The position numbers were made by a program, and so were the translations under genes. Shown here piece after piece: positions 16,566-24,658 of a stretch of 64,000 nt of DNA; the first letter of the stretch is position 1, and every line of letters starts with the position of its first letter. The notes under the pieces were generated by a model. It saw only the letters and a program-made list of their open reading frames with translations. It did not search any database and was not told where the DNA came from. Source of the stretch: Chitinophagales bacterium (lineage in GTDB: Bacteria; Bacteroidota; Bacteroidia; Chitinophagales; BACL12); the NCBI GenBank assembly GCA_020636645.1, contig JACJXO010000007.1:46668-110667 (forward strand), read 5' to 3'.

Positions 16566-16601
16566 GAAAGGTCCGGAATTTCCGGGCCTTTCTTCGTTTT
16601 T
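16566..16601 (+). terminator. Rho-independent terminator of tRNA-Gln
   Basis: An 11-bp stem (16566-16576 with 16582-16592, one G-U pair) with a 5-base loop, then a T-run at 16597-16601. It begins 2 bases after the tRNA. Confidence 0.88.
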
Positions 16602-16628
16602 AACCCCTGATATTATTGGCTGTTTTGC

Positions 16629-16636
16629 TATCTTTG
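16629..16636 (+). promoter_or_regulatory. -7 element TATCTTTG of prs
   Basis: A perfect TAnnTTTG match, 25 bases before the prs ATG. Confidence 0.65.
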
Positions 16637-16661
16637 CACTCCTGAATCCAACCCTGGGCGC

Positions 16662-17603
16662 ATGGTCACCAACGATGTCAAACTGTTCTCCGGCACTACT
16701 TCCCGCTATATGGCGGAAAAAATAGCCGATTATTACGGCCAGCCACTGAGCCGGATACAGATAGATCGTTTCAGCGATGGTGAATTTCAGCCCAATATTC
16801 TGGAATCTGTTCGGGGCAACTATGTATTCCTGATACAGAGCACCTACTTTCCCAGTGATAACCTGATGGAACTGCTCCTGATGATAGATGCGGCCAAGCG
16901 TGCTTCGGCATCCTACATCACTGCGGTCATACCTTATTTCGGCATGGCCCGCCAGGATCGGAAAGACAAACCCAGGGTTTCCATTGGTTCCAAGCTGGTG
17001 GCTGAACTGCTCACTGCTGCCGGTGCCAACAGGATCGTAACCATGGATCTTCATGCTGACCAGATCCAGGGATTCTTCGACATCCCGGTAGATCACCTGA
17101 GTTCTACCGCCATATATGTACCCTACATTGAAGAGAACCTGGATCTCAAAAATGTGATATTCGCCTCTCCGGATGTAGGATCAACCAAACGCAACAGACA
17201 TTACGCCGTGCATTTCAATACCGAACTCGTGATCTGCGACAAGGTACGGAAGAAGGCAAACGAAATATCTGAAATGACCGTGATAGGCGACGTAACAGGC
17301 AAAGATGTGATCATGATAGACGATATCGTGGATACCGGTCGCACCCTGGCCAACGCTGCCAATATCATGATCGACAAGGGTGCCAGGAGCGTTTCCGCTT
17401 TCTGTACCCATCCGGTGCTTTCCGGTGAAGCCTACAACACGATTGAGAAATCTCAACTGAAAGAGCTGGTGGTAACTGATACCATCCCGCTTCGCCGTGA
17501 ATCGGAAAAGATCAGAGTGCTGTCATCAGCAAAGCTGTTTGCACGTGCCATTCGTAACACGCATGAGCATCGTTCCATCAGTTCGCTTTTTATCAATAAT
17601 TAA
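16662..17603 (+). CDS. prs: Ribose-phosphate pyrophosphokinase (PRPP synthetase)
   Basis: Makes PRPP from ribose-5-phosphate and ATP for purine, pyrimidine, His, Trp and NAD synthesis. Length 313 is typical of class I. Motifs: KLFSGTTS, DRFSDGE, YFGMARQDRK (flexible loop), MDLHADQIQGFF (metal and ATP site) and the PRPP-binding IDDIVDTGRTL. It has its own promoter. rplY follows after 10 bp, a prs-rplY order common to many bacteria, so the two are co-transcribed. Confidence 0.97.
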   Translation: MVTNDVKLFSGTTSRYMAEKIADYYGQPLSRIQIDRFSDGEFQPNILESVRGNYVFLIQSTYFPSDNLMELLLMIDAAKRASASYITAVIPYFGMARQDRKDKPRVSIGSKLVAELLTAAGANRIVTMDLHADQIQGFFDIPVDHLSSTAIYVPYIEENLDLKNVIFASPDVGSTKRNRHYAVHFNTELVICDKVRKKANEISEMTVIGDVTGKDVIMIDDIVDTGRTLANAANIMIDKGARSVSAFCTHPVLSGEAYNTIEKSQLKELVVTDTIPLRRESEKIRVLSSAKLFARAIRNTHEHRSISSLFINN

Positions 17604-17613
17604 ACAACAAACA

Positions 17614-18207
17614 ATGAAGACAGTTAACATTGAAGGTAAGGTAAGAACCTCTACCGGTAAAGCTGCCTCCAACGCCAGCAGAAAACAGGGTATGGTACCC
17701 TGCACCCTCTATGGCCGCGAGAACAACATCAGCTTCGAGGTTTCCGAGAGTGCCTTGCGTGGGATCATCTACACACCTGAGTTCTTTAAGGTGAATGTGA
17801 AACTCGACGGCAAGGAGTATGAAACACTCATTAAGGACATGCAGTTCCATCCGGTAACGGACAAACCGCTCCACCTTGATTTTTTCGTCCTGAGCTCTGA
17901 CAAGAAGGTGGTATGTGAGATCCCCCTCCAGCCAAAAGGCCTGGCAGCAGGCGTAAAGGCAGGTGGTAAATTGTCACAGAAGATCCGAAAGGTAAAAGTG
18001 AAAGGCTTTCCTAAAGATCTGGTTGACCTGATCGAGGTAGATGTAACCCACCTGGAGATGGGTAAATCTGTAAGGATCGGCGAGATCAAAGTGGACAACC
18101 TGGAGATCATGGGTTCTCAGGCCATTCCGGTCATTACCTGTACCATCCCAAGGTCTATGCGCAGCAAACAATCTGCTGAAGCTGCTGAGGCTAAGTCAGC
18201 AAGCTAG
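17614..18207 (+). CDS. rplY: 50S ribosomal protein L25 (general stress protein Ctc form)
   Basis: 197 residues from the ATG at 17614; the open frame extends upstream into prs but the L25 start (MKTVNIEGKVR) is clear. Residues 1-95 are the L25 5S-rRNA-binding domain (GKAASNASRKQGMVPCTLYG); the rest is the TL5/Ctc C-terminal domain (EIPLQPKGLAAGVKAGGKL and similar). The tail is rich in Ala, Ser and Glu. It binds 5S rRNA in the central protuberance. An intrinsic terminator 22 bp past the stop ends the prs-rplY unit. Confidence 0.96.
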   Translation: MKTVNIEGKVRTSTGKAASNASRKQGMVPCTLYGRENNISFEVSESALRGIIYTPEFFKVNVKLDGKEYETLIKDMQFHPVTDKPLHLDFFVLSSDKKVVCEIPLQPKGLAAGVKAGGKLSQKIRKVKVKGFPKDLVDLIEVDVTHLEMGKSVRIGEIKVDNLEIMGSQAIPVITCTIPRSMRSKQSAEAAEAKSAS

Positions 18208-18220
18208 TGCACGAATTAGA

Positions 18221-18228
18221 TATCTTTA
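18221..18228 (+). promoter_or_regulatory. -7-like element TATCTTTA of pth
   Basis: One mismatch from TAnnTTTG. Transcription would start near 18235, inside the left arm of the rplY terminator, so the pth message would not contain a complete terminator hairpin. Confidence 0.45.
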
Positions 18229-18229
18229 C

Positions 18230-18258
18230 AAGGCCAGCCGGAGGGTTGGCCTTTTTTT
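18230..18258 (+). terminator. Rho-independent terminator after rplY
   Basis: A 10-bp stem (18230-18239 with 18244-18253, one G-U) with a 4-base loop, followed by seven T bases. It ends only 5 bases before the pth start codon. Confidence 0.88.
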
Positions 18259-18263
18259 GTGTC

Positions 18264-18836
18264 ATGAGTGAACGCACCTTTCTGATTGCCGGCCTGGGAA
18301 ACCCGGGCAGTGAATATGCAGGCACACGCCATAACATCGGATTTGATGTGGTGGACCTGTTATGCCAGAAGCTGGAAGGAAACTGGGAAGACAAACGCTA
18401 TGGCTGGCGCAGCGAATGCCGGCTGAAAGGACGAAAGATCATACTGCTGAAGCCTTCTACTTATATGAATCTGAGTGGCAGGGCCATCCTGTACTGGATG
18501 AAGGAGTACAAGCTCGAAAAAGAGCAACTACTGGTCATCACAGACGACATTAACCTGCATACCGGAAAATTGCGTCTCAAAACCAGGGGAAGCGATGGTG
18601 GACACAACGGGCTCCGGAATATCCAGGAAATGCTGATGACAACAGACTACCCCCGATTGAGATTCGGCGTGGGGAATGATTTTCCAAAAGGAGCTCAGGT
18701 TCATTATGTACTGGGCAAGTGGGCCGACGAAGAAAAAAAACTGGTGGAAGAGCAACTCATCAAAGCCGCAGAAGCAGCAGAAAGTTTTGTACTGGAAGGC
18801 ATAGACAGAGCTATGAACCGCTTCAACAATGCCTGA
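18264..18836 (+). CDS. pth: Peptidyl-tRNA hydrolase
   Basis: 190 residues from the ATG at 18264; the open frame upstream runs through the terminator and is not coding. Pth frees tRNA from peptidyl-tRNA that drops off the ribosome. Visible motifs: GLGNPGSEYAGTRHNIGF with the catalytic His, KPSTYMNLSG, DDINLHTGKLRLKTRGSDGGHNGL, and FGVGND. The rplY-pth order is widespread, but here a terminator divides them. Confidence 0.96.
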   Translation: MSERTFLIAGLGNPGSEYAGTRHNIGFDVVDLLCQKLEGNWEDKRYGWRSECRLKGRKIILLKPSTYMNLSGRAILYWMKEYKLEKEQLLVITDDINLHTGKLRLKTRGSDGGHNGLRNIQEMLMTTDYPRLRFGVGNDFPKGAQVHYVLGKWADEEKKLVEEQLIKAAEAAESFVLEGIDRAMNRFNNA

Positions 18837-18857
18837 GGTTTTCTTACCCTGAATGGG

Positions 18858-18865
18858 TAACTTTG
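18858..18865 (+). promoter_or_regulatory. -7 element TAACTTTG of the acylpyruvase-E1 operon
   Basis: A perfect TAnnTTTG match 13 bases before the ATG at 18879, so the leader is about 7 bases. Confidence 0.6.
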
Positions 18866-18878
18866 CAGCGCCTTTTCT

Positions 18879-19487
18879 ATGAAGATCGTCTGTATTGCCC
18901 GAAACTATGTGGACCATGCCAAAGAACTGAACAACGCAGTTCCCACAACTCCTGTTCTGTTCCTGAAGCCTGACACTGCCCTGCTGCAGGGAAATGCTTT
19001 CTTCATGCCTGATTTTTCAGCAGACATGCACTATGAGACTGAACTGGTCATCCGCATCGGAAAGAATGGTAAGCATATCGATGAGTCTTTCGCCCTGAAC
19101 TATGTTGATGCCATTACTACCGGTATTGATTTTACGGCCAGAGATGTACAGGCAAGACAAAAAGAAAAGGGACTTCCCTGGGAGATCGCCAAAGCATTTG
19201 ACCAAAGTGCCGTTGTGGGTAGTTGGCAAGATGCTGATCCGGTCAGAAATGGCAGGCCGGTGCATTTTTCCATGCACAGAAACGGTAACCTTGTGCAACA
19301 GGGAAACAGCCAGGATATGATCTTTTCTGTAGCCAGACAGATCAGCTACGCCTCCACTTTTTTCACCCTCCGGCAAGGAGACATTCTGTTTACCGGTACT
19401 CCCTCAGGTGTAGGACCTGTAGCTCCGGGCGACAAACTGGAAGGCTTTCTGGAAACAGATAAAGTATTTGATATTCAGATCAGATAA
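18879..19487 (+). CDS. Fumarylacetoacetate hydrolase-family protein (FAHD1-like acylpyruvase)
   Basis: 202 residues, a single FAH catalytic domain of the short FAHD1/YcgM type. Visible: IARNYVDHAKELNN, FLKPDTAL, the metal-binding HYETELVIRIG (two Glu) with a later Asp in GIDFTARDVQ, KAFDQSA, and ILFTGTPSGVGPV. Such enzymes hydrolyse acylpyruvates or decarboxylate oxaloacetate using Mg2+; the substrate cannot be read from sequence. A gap of only 3 bp to the fused E1 gene implies an operon, perhaps linking 2-oxoacid clean-up to oxidation. Confidence 0.9.
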   Translation: MKIVCIARNYVDHAKELNNAVPTTPVLFLKPDTALLQGNAFFMPDFSADMHYETELVIRIGKNGKHIDESFALNYVDAITTGIDFTARDVQARQKEKGLPWEIAKAFDQSAVVGSWQDADPVRNGRPVHFSMHRNGNLVQQGNSQDMIFSVARQISYASTFFTLRQGDILFTGTPSGVGPVAPGDKLEGFLETDKVFDIQIR

Positions 19488-19490
19488 GTA

Positions 19491-21569
19491 ATGACACAGC
19501 AGGATACAGCAGCCATGATAGATACACAGGTACTGATGCAGGCCTACCGGAAAATGTACACCAGTATGGTCATGAGTCAGGTATTCGATGAGAACCGGCA
19601 GATCTGTATCTATGTGCATGCAAACAGCCGCGGTCATGAAGCCATTCAACTGGCTGCCGGCATGCAGCTGAAAAGCAGTGACTGGGCCAGTCTGTATTAC
19701 CGTGATGACAGCATCCTGATGGGCATGGGCTGGGAACCATACGAGATCATGCTGCAGCAAATGGCCAAGCGGGATGATCCTTTTTCCGGCGGCAGGAACT
19801 ATTATTGTCATCCTTCCTGGCGGGGAAAAGGCAAACCCCAGATGATCCACCAGAGCTCTGCAACAGGTATGCAGGCCATTCCATCTACCGGCATCGCTCA
19901 GGGTATTCAGTATATGACCGAACAGGGATTGCTGGAAACTGCCGCAGATAATCCGATAGTACTGTGTTCTATAGGCGATGGCGCCATGACCGAAGGTGAA
20001 GTATCAGAAGCCCTGCAGTTTGCAGTTTTAAAAGAACTTCCTGTTATCTATCTGGTGCAGGATAATGACTGGGGCATCTCTGTAGCCGGCCATGAGGCAC
20101 GTGTCATGAATGCCTATGAATATGCAGCAGGTTTCCCCGGTCTTCAACGCATGCAGGTTGACGGGTCTTTATTCCTGGATTCCTGGCAGACCATGGAACA
20201 GGCAATCAGCTACGTAAGGCAACACAGAAAGCCGGTACTGGTGCACGCAAAAGTGCCATTGCTTGGACACCATACCTCAGGAGTTAAAAAAGAAATGTAC
20301 CGTAGTACAGAAGATCTTGCAGCACATGCACTGAGAGACCCGTTGCCCAAACTGCGCAGTCTGCTTATTGACATGGGCGTGCAAACATCCGAACTGGAAG
20401 CCATAGAATCTCATCTTGACACTTCCGTAAGAAATGACTTTGAACGGGTGGTAGCTTCTCCTGATCCGGATCCGGAAACTGTTGCCGATCATGAATTTGC
20501 CCCCGCACTCATGACAGAAGAGACCGGCACAAGAGAACCTGAAGGAGCACCGGTGGTCATTATGGTAGATGCAGCCCTGCATGCCATGAAGGAAATACTG
20601 GCCGCACACCCCGAAGCATTGTTCTATGGTCAGGACGTAGGAAGGAGATTAGGAGGTGTATTTCGCGAAGCTGCCACGCTGGCTGATACTTACGGCGACC
20701 ACCGGGTCTTCAATACTGCCATCCAGGAAGCCTATATCGTGGGAAGCACCGCCGGTATGAGTGCTGTTGGTGCCCGTCCGATCGTGGAGATACAATTCGC
20801 AGATTATATATGGACCGGTGTCAATCAGCTGGTCTCCGAAATATCCAAGTCCTGCTATCTGACCAATGGCAAATGGCCGGTCAGCGCAGTGATACGTATT
20901 CCGATAGGCGCATACGGTTCCGGTGGTCCGTATCATAGTGGTTCCATTGAATCCAGCATCACCGCCATCAAAGGCATCAAAGTGGTTTATCCTTCCAATG
21001 CTGCAGATATGAAAGGTCTGCTGAAAGGAGCCTACTATGACCCTAACCCGGTTATCATGTTCGAACATAAGGGTCTCTACTGGAGTAAAGTTCCCGGTAC
21101 CCAGGCTGCCAAAACTCCTGATCCTGCCGATGATTACATCATTCCGCTGGGTAAGGCCCGTATCTTTCAGCATGCGGATGCAGGCGCAACAGACAATGGT
21201 GAGAGCATGGTGGTGGTCACCTATGGCATGGGCGTTCACTGGGCGGTGAATGCCTCCAGGAATTTCCCGGGCCAGGTAGAGATCCTGGACCTGCGCACCC
21301 TTTATCCATACGACTGGGAATCTGTAAAACAATCAGTGATGCGCCATGGAAAATGTTTTGTGCTGACAGAAGAACCACTCATCAACAGTTTTGCACAGGC
21401 GCTTGCAGGTCGTATAGGCAGCGAATGTTTCACCCACCTGGATGCGCCGGTACAGACCCTTGGCTCTCTTGATCTACCTGCAGTTCCCTTGAACAGCGGA
21501 CTTGAAAAAGCCATGCTGCCCAATACGGATAAGGTATCGGCAGTCATGGCAGATCTGTTGTCGTGGTAA
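19491..21569 (+). CDS. Fused alpha-beta E1 component of a 2-oxoacid dehydrogenase complex
   Basis: 692 residues. Residues 20-330 are the E1-alpha domain with the thiamine diphosphate motif GDG (162-164) to Asn192, in GDGAMTEGEVSEALQFA. Residues 355-692 are the E1-beta transketolase-like domain (FYGQDVGRRLGGVFREA, GSTAGMSAVGARPIVEIQF, GAYGSGGPYHSGSIES). The fusion is usual in Bacteroidota and is annotated as branched-chain 2-oxoacid or pyruvate dehydrogenase E1. It decarboxylates the oxoacid and passes the acyl group to lipoyl-E2; E2 and E3 are not in the window. Its stop lies 2 bp from that of the convergent gene. Confidence 0.92.
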   Translation: MTQQDTAAMIDTQVLMQAYRKMYTSMVMSQVFDENRQICIYVHANSRGHEAIQLAAGMQLKSSDWASLYYRDDSILMGMGWEPYEIMLQQMAKRDDPFSGGRNYYCHPSWRGKGKPQMIHQSSATGMQAIPSTGIAQGIQYMTEQGLLETAADNPIVLCSIGDGAMTEGEVSEALQFAVLKELPVIYLVQDNDWGISVAGHEARVMNAYEYAAGFPGLQRMQVDGSLFLDSWQTMEQAISYVRQHRKPVLVHAKVPLLGHHTSGVKKEMYRSTEDLAAHALRDPLPKLRSLLIDMGVQTSELEAIESHLDTSVRNDFERVVASPDPDPETVADHEFAPALMTEETGTREPEGAPVVIMVDAALHAMKEILAAHPEALFYGQDVGRRLGGVFREAATLADTYGDHRVFNTAIQEAYIVGSTAGMSAVGARPIVEIQFADYIWTGVNQLVSEISKSCYLTNGKWPVSAVIRIPIGAYGSGGPYHSGSIESSITAIKGIKVVYPSNAADMKGLLKGAYYDPNPVIMFEHKGLYWSKVPGTQAAKTPDPADDYIIPLGKARIFQHADAGATDNGESMVVVTYGMGVHWAVNASRNFPGQVEILDLRTLYPYDWESVKQSVMRHGKCFVLTEEPLINSFAQALAGRIGSECFTHLDAPVQTLGSLDLPAVPLNSGLEKAMLPNTDKVSAVMADLLSW

Positions 21570-21571
21570 TA

Positions 21572-23968
21572 TCATTCCCTTATCAGGGAAATAATTGCCT
21601 GTTCATTTCCCGCTATCAATTGCAACTGGTACACACCTGATGCCAGTGGTTGCATATTCAGCACAGCACCGTTAGCTGACAGTACTGCAGACACATCCAC
21701 CAATCTTCCCTGACCATCATACAACTGCAGCAGTTCCGGGTTTGTGCCTTCCCAGCTCACAGTGACCAGTCCAGCCGTTGGGTTTGGAAATACCTGAATA
21801 AACGATACGAGTTCGGTAACCGCATTGGCCGTGCTCACACTCTTACACTCTGTGTCGCCACCCACTGCATTGGTTACTGTCAGACAGATGTTGTAGGTGC
21901 CTGCAGCAGCATAGGTATGGCTGGGATCCTGATCTGCAGATGTGGTTCCATCGCCAAAATTCCATGACCAGGTATCAGGGGCATTGGAAGAAATGTCTGT
22001 CAGTTCAATTGCCAGACCGGTAATGGTGTATGTAAAATCAGCAACCGGTGCACCGATGGCATTGCCGATACTTACTGTGGCGCAATAGGTATCACTTCCC
22101 AGAGCGTTGGAAGTCGTGAGGCAAACATTGTAAGCACCGTTGAATGCGTAAGAATGCACAGGATTCTGCTCTGTGCTGGTGCTGCCATCGCCGAAATTCC
22201 ATGACCAGTAAGTCGGCTCATTCAGGGTCAGATCTGTAAAGCTCACATCAGGGTCACCTGACCAGGTAAAACTGGTTTCCGGTGCACCAGGAACTGTTAC
22301 CGTTTCACAATATGTATCAGAACCATAAGGATTACTTACGGTCAGACAAACTTCATAACTGCCTCCGGTGTCATAGATATGCGATGGGTTTACGAAATCA
22401 CTCGTTTCTCCATCACCGAAATCCCAATAGTAACAGGGGAAATTATCGCTGGAACCGTCTGTAAAATTGAACAGAGAAAGATCTGATGTATAGGTGAAAT
22501 CAGCTGTTGGCAGAGTGACCGCGAAAGCTTCTGCATCCCAGGTGGCATATCTGATATAATTTGTATCGATCGGATCTGCCTCTCCGGCAGCACTTCCTGG
22601 CAATTCATCCTGCTGCCAGATGGCGTGCACCTTTCCACCCACAACTTTCTCGTTCAGGAACAGGAAAAAATTCTCTTCGTCCAGTTCTGCTCCCATCGTC
22701 AGGTTGGCCGGCTTTGTCCAGGTAGTTCCATCATCATCAGAGTACATTCCGAAAATATCACGACGTGACTGTGCACTCAGGTTCAGCGGATCATCATAGA
22801 TATCTGTGTACTCGATCTGCATGGTGTACAGCAGGTATATCCTTCCGGTTAACGGATCCCAGGCTGCACCCGGCGAAGTGGTGTTGGAAGAATAGCGATA
22901 AGTGAACCTGTAAGCCCCCAGTCCGGCTTCTGCATCGTTATCACATTCGTCGTTGATCCAGTCCAGCCTGGTGTCAATGAGTTCTGCCGATGGCATTCCG
23001 GTCATCCAGTGCCAGATACCCCAGGCATTATAGTTATAGGTATAGCTGAAAGCCCCGGCATCACTGTACAGGCGTGTATAACCTGAGAATACGTGCAGGA
23101 TACCGTCATCTTCCATGATCATATCATGATAGCCATCATGTGTATCAACCGTATCAGTTATGCCATCCAGATCGATGTCTGTTTGAACAGTGCCGGTATA
23201 TTCATCGAAAGGAAAATCTATGAGCACCTGTCTTTCCCAGCTGCCGTCATTTCCATAGTTGTCAGAATGAAGCAGCACCAGATCAGAATTGGGAATTCCA
23301 AACAGCACATACACATCTGCTCCGTGCACTTTGATCTGATACGTTTCTGCAGCCGTAGTGAGGCCGGTGTTCATACCCGGCATGCCATAAGCGGCATCCA
23401 GCAAAGGCAGGGTATAATTCAGTACTGACCAGCTGTTGCCTCCGTCATCACTTCTGGAAAAGTACAAGGCAGTTGGTGGATTGGCATTTGCGTGTATAAC
23501 ATAGATATCATCTGTACCTGCAGGGCAATCGGCCATAGGCCAGAAACCTGTCATACCTCCCGGACCGCTTCCGCCCAGTTCGGTCCAGTCGTTGCTGCCG
23601 ATGGAACTGTTGGCGTACAGTCGCATATCGATTCCATCATGTGCCACAATAACCTCGTGGTCTTCTACCTGCATCAGTTCTCCGAATCCTGTCTTGTTAG
23701 CCTCCACCCTGGCAGCAGGCACTGCACCCCAGGTGACACCGTCAGAGTGGTTGTAGAACATACCTCTGTCCGGCCAGGTAGTACCTACCGCATAGTCAGT
23801 AGAACCTGTCCAGATGGCAGAGACAGACCCATCATCATATACCCTGATGCGGTTCTTGGTGCCATTATTGGTCTGCACATCATAAGAGGATTTCCCGACA
23901 ATGGTACCTTGTGCCATCAGGGAAGTTGCTGCCAGTGTCAGCAGCAACAGGGGTAAGATCCGATTCAT
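21572..23968 (-). CDS. T9SS-exported protein with sialidase-like propeller and three PKD domains
   Basis: 798 residues with a signal peptide (1-19, ending LMAQ). Residues about 25-490 contain Asp-box-like motifs (SRSDDGGNSWSV, YSDDDGTTWTKP), suggesting a six-bladed sialidase-like beta-propeller. Three PKD domains follow (about 490-565, 570-640, 650-725), each with a YWDFGDG or WNFGDGT core and a VCLTVSN/ICLTVTN strand. The type IX sorting domain is about 725-798 (FPNPTAGLVTVSW). The Asp boxes alone do not prove glycosidase activity. It is likely a surface or secreted glycan- or protein-binding factor. Confidence 0.87.
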   Translation of the reverse strand: MNRILPLLLLTLAATSLMAQGTIVGKSSYDVQTNNGTKNRIRVYDDGSVSAIWTGSTDYAVGTTWPDRGMFYNHSDGVTWGAVPAARVEANKTGFGELMQVEDHEVIVAHDGIDMRLYANSSIGSNDWTELGGSGPGGMTGFWPMADCPAGTDDIYVIHANANPPTALYFSRSDDGGNSWSVLNYTLPLLDAAYGMPGMNTGLTTAAETYQIKVHGADVYVLFGIPNSDLVLLHSDNYGNDGSWERQVLIDFPFDEYTGTVQTDIDLDGITDTVDTHDGYHDMIMEDDGILHVFSGYTRLYSDAGAFSYTYNYNAWGIWHWMTGMPSAELIDTRLDWINDECDNDAEAGLGAYRFTYRYSSNTTSPGAAWDPLTGRIYLLYTMQIEYTDIYDDPLNLSAQSRRDIFGMYSDDDGTTWTKPANLTMGAELDEENFFLFLNEKVVGGKVHAIWQQDELPGSAAGEADPIDTNYIRYATWDAEAFAVTLPTADFTYTSDLSLFNFTDGSSDNFPCYYWDFGDGETSDFVNPSHIYDTGGSYEVCLTVSNPYGSDTYCETVTVPGAPETSFTWSGDPDVSFTDLTLNEPTYWSWNFGDGSTSTEQNPVHSYAFNGAYNVCLTTSNALGSDTYCATVSIGNAIGAPVADFTYTITGLAIELTDISSNAPDTWSWNFGDGTTSADQDPSHTYAAAGTYNICLTVTNAVGGDTECKSVSTANAVTELVSFIQVFPNPTAGLVTVSWEGTNPELLQLYDGQGRLVDVSAVLSANGAVLNMQPLASGVYQLQLIAGNEQAIISLIRE

Positions 23969-24148
23969 AGGAGGTGGTTTTCCCTCCTAACTTACCAAGA
24001 GGTTCTGAGACTTACAAATCCAAATTTGAAAAATATCAGGATCGAAGGAACAGGCATTGGACGGTTATGTGCAAACATGAAAATGATATTTATATATTTA
24101 GCAGTATAATATCTGTAATTTTTATTCAATATTACATTCCGGTTGAAC

Positions 24149-24156
24149 TATCTTTG
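24149..24156 (+). promoter_or_regulatory. -7 element TATCTTTG of the GNAT-symporter-racemase operon
   Basis: A perfect TAnnTTTG match in the AT-rich 234-bp gap after the divergent PKD gene; the ATG is 46 bases on. A second, looser box (TATTCTTTG, one base longer) lies close to the ATG. Confidence 0.6.
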
Positions 24157-24202
24157 TCTCACTATCTCACCGGCAATATTCTTTGCCAAAAAATCCTGTT
24201 TC

Positions 24203-24652
24203 ATGTCTGACGACCTTCAAATCGAGGTGTACAGTGCATTTCGTACACCCAGCGTTCAGCAAAAGGAATCAATAGCAGATTTTCTGTTTCAGCATCTGGG
24301 CAAATACGGCGATCGCCGTGAAGACATCATGACTTGTCTGGATTATGCCCTCAAGGAAACACCCTCATTTGGCGGGCTGATATTTGTGGGCATCAAACAA
24401 TCTGAAACTGTTGGCGTAGTGGTAGTCAACAAGACCGGAATGTCAGGATATATACCGGAGAATATACTGGTGTATATTGCCACCCACAGCGCTCATCGCA
24501 GGGAAGGGATCGGTGAACTGCTGATGCGAAAAGTGATCGAAAGGACCGAAGGCGACATTGCGCTTCATGTAGAACCTGATAACCCAGCCAGACGCCTGTA
24601 TGAGCGCTTAGGTTTTGGAAATAAATATCTGGAAATGCGTCTGCACAAATAG
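24203..24652 (+). CDS. GNAT-family N-acetyltransferase
   Basis: 149 residues from the ATG at 24203. GNAT fold: the acetyl-CoA-binding loop is HSAHRREGIGELLMRK (R/Q-x-x-G-x-G/A type), followed by LHVEPDNPARRLYERLGFG, the usual C-terminal motif. The substrate is unknown. It is the first gene of an apparent operon: 6 bp separate it from a sodium symporter and then a racemase overlaps, so an amino acid or amine substrate is plausible (inference from context). Confidence 0.85.
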   Translation: MSDDLQIEVYSAFRTPSVQQKESIADFLFQHLGKYGDRREDIMTCLDYALKETPSFGGLIFVGIKQSETVGVVVVNKTGMSGYIPENILVYIATHSAHRREGIGELLMRKVIERTEGDIALHVEPDNPARRLYERLGFGNKYLEMRLHK

Positions 24653-24658
24653 GAATTC

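Noticed and set aside
17497..17613. Longer start of the L25 gene inside prs
   Set aside because: The upstream frame overlaps prs coding sequence and the conserved L25 N-terminus begins at the ATG 17614.
23984..23989. Shine-Dalgarno AGGAGG before the PKD gene (minus strand)
   Set aside because: It is about 14 bases from the ATG, too far for normal spacing, and other genes here lack such motifs.
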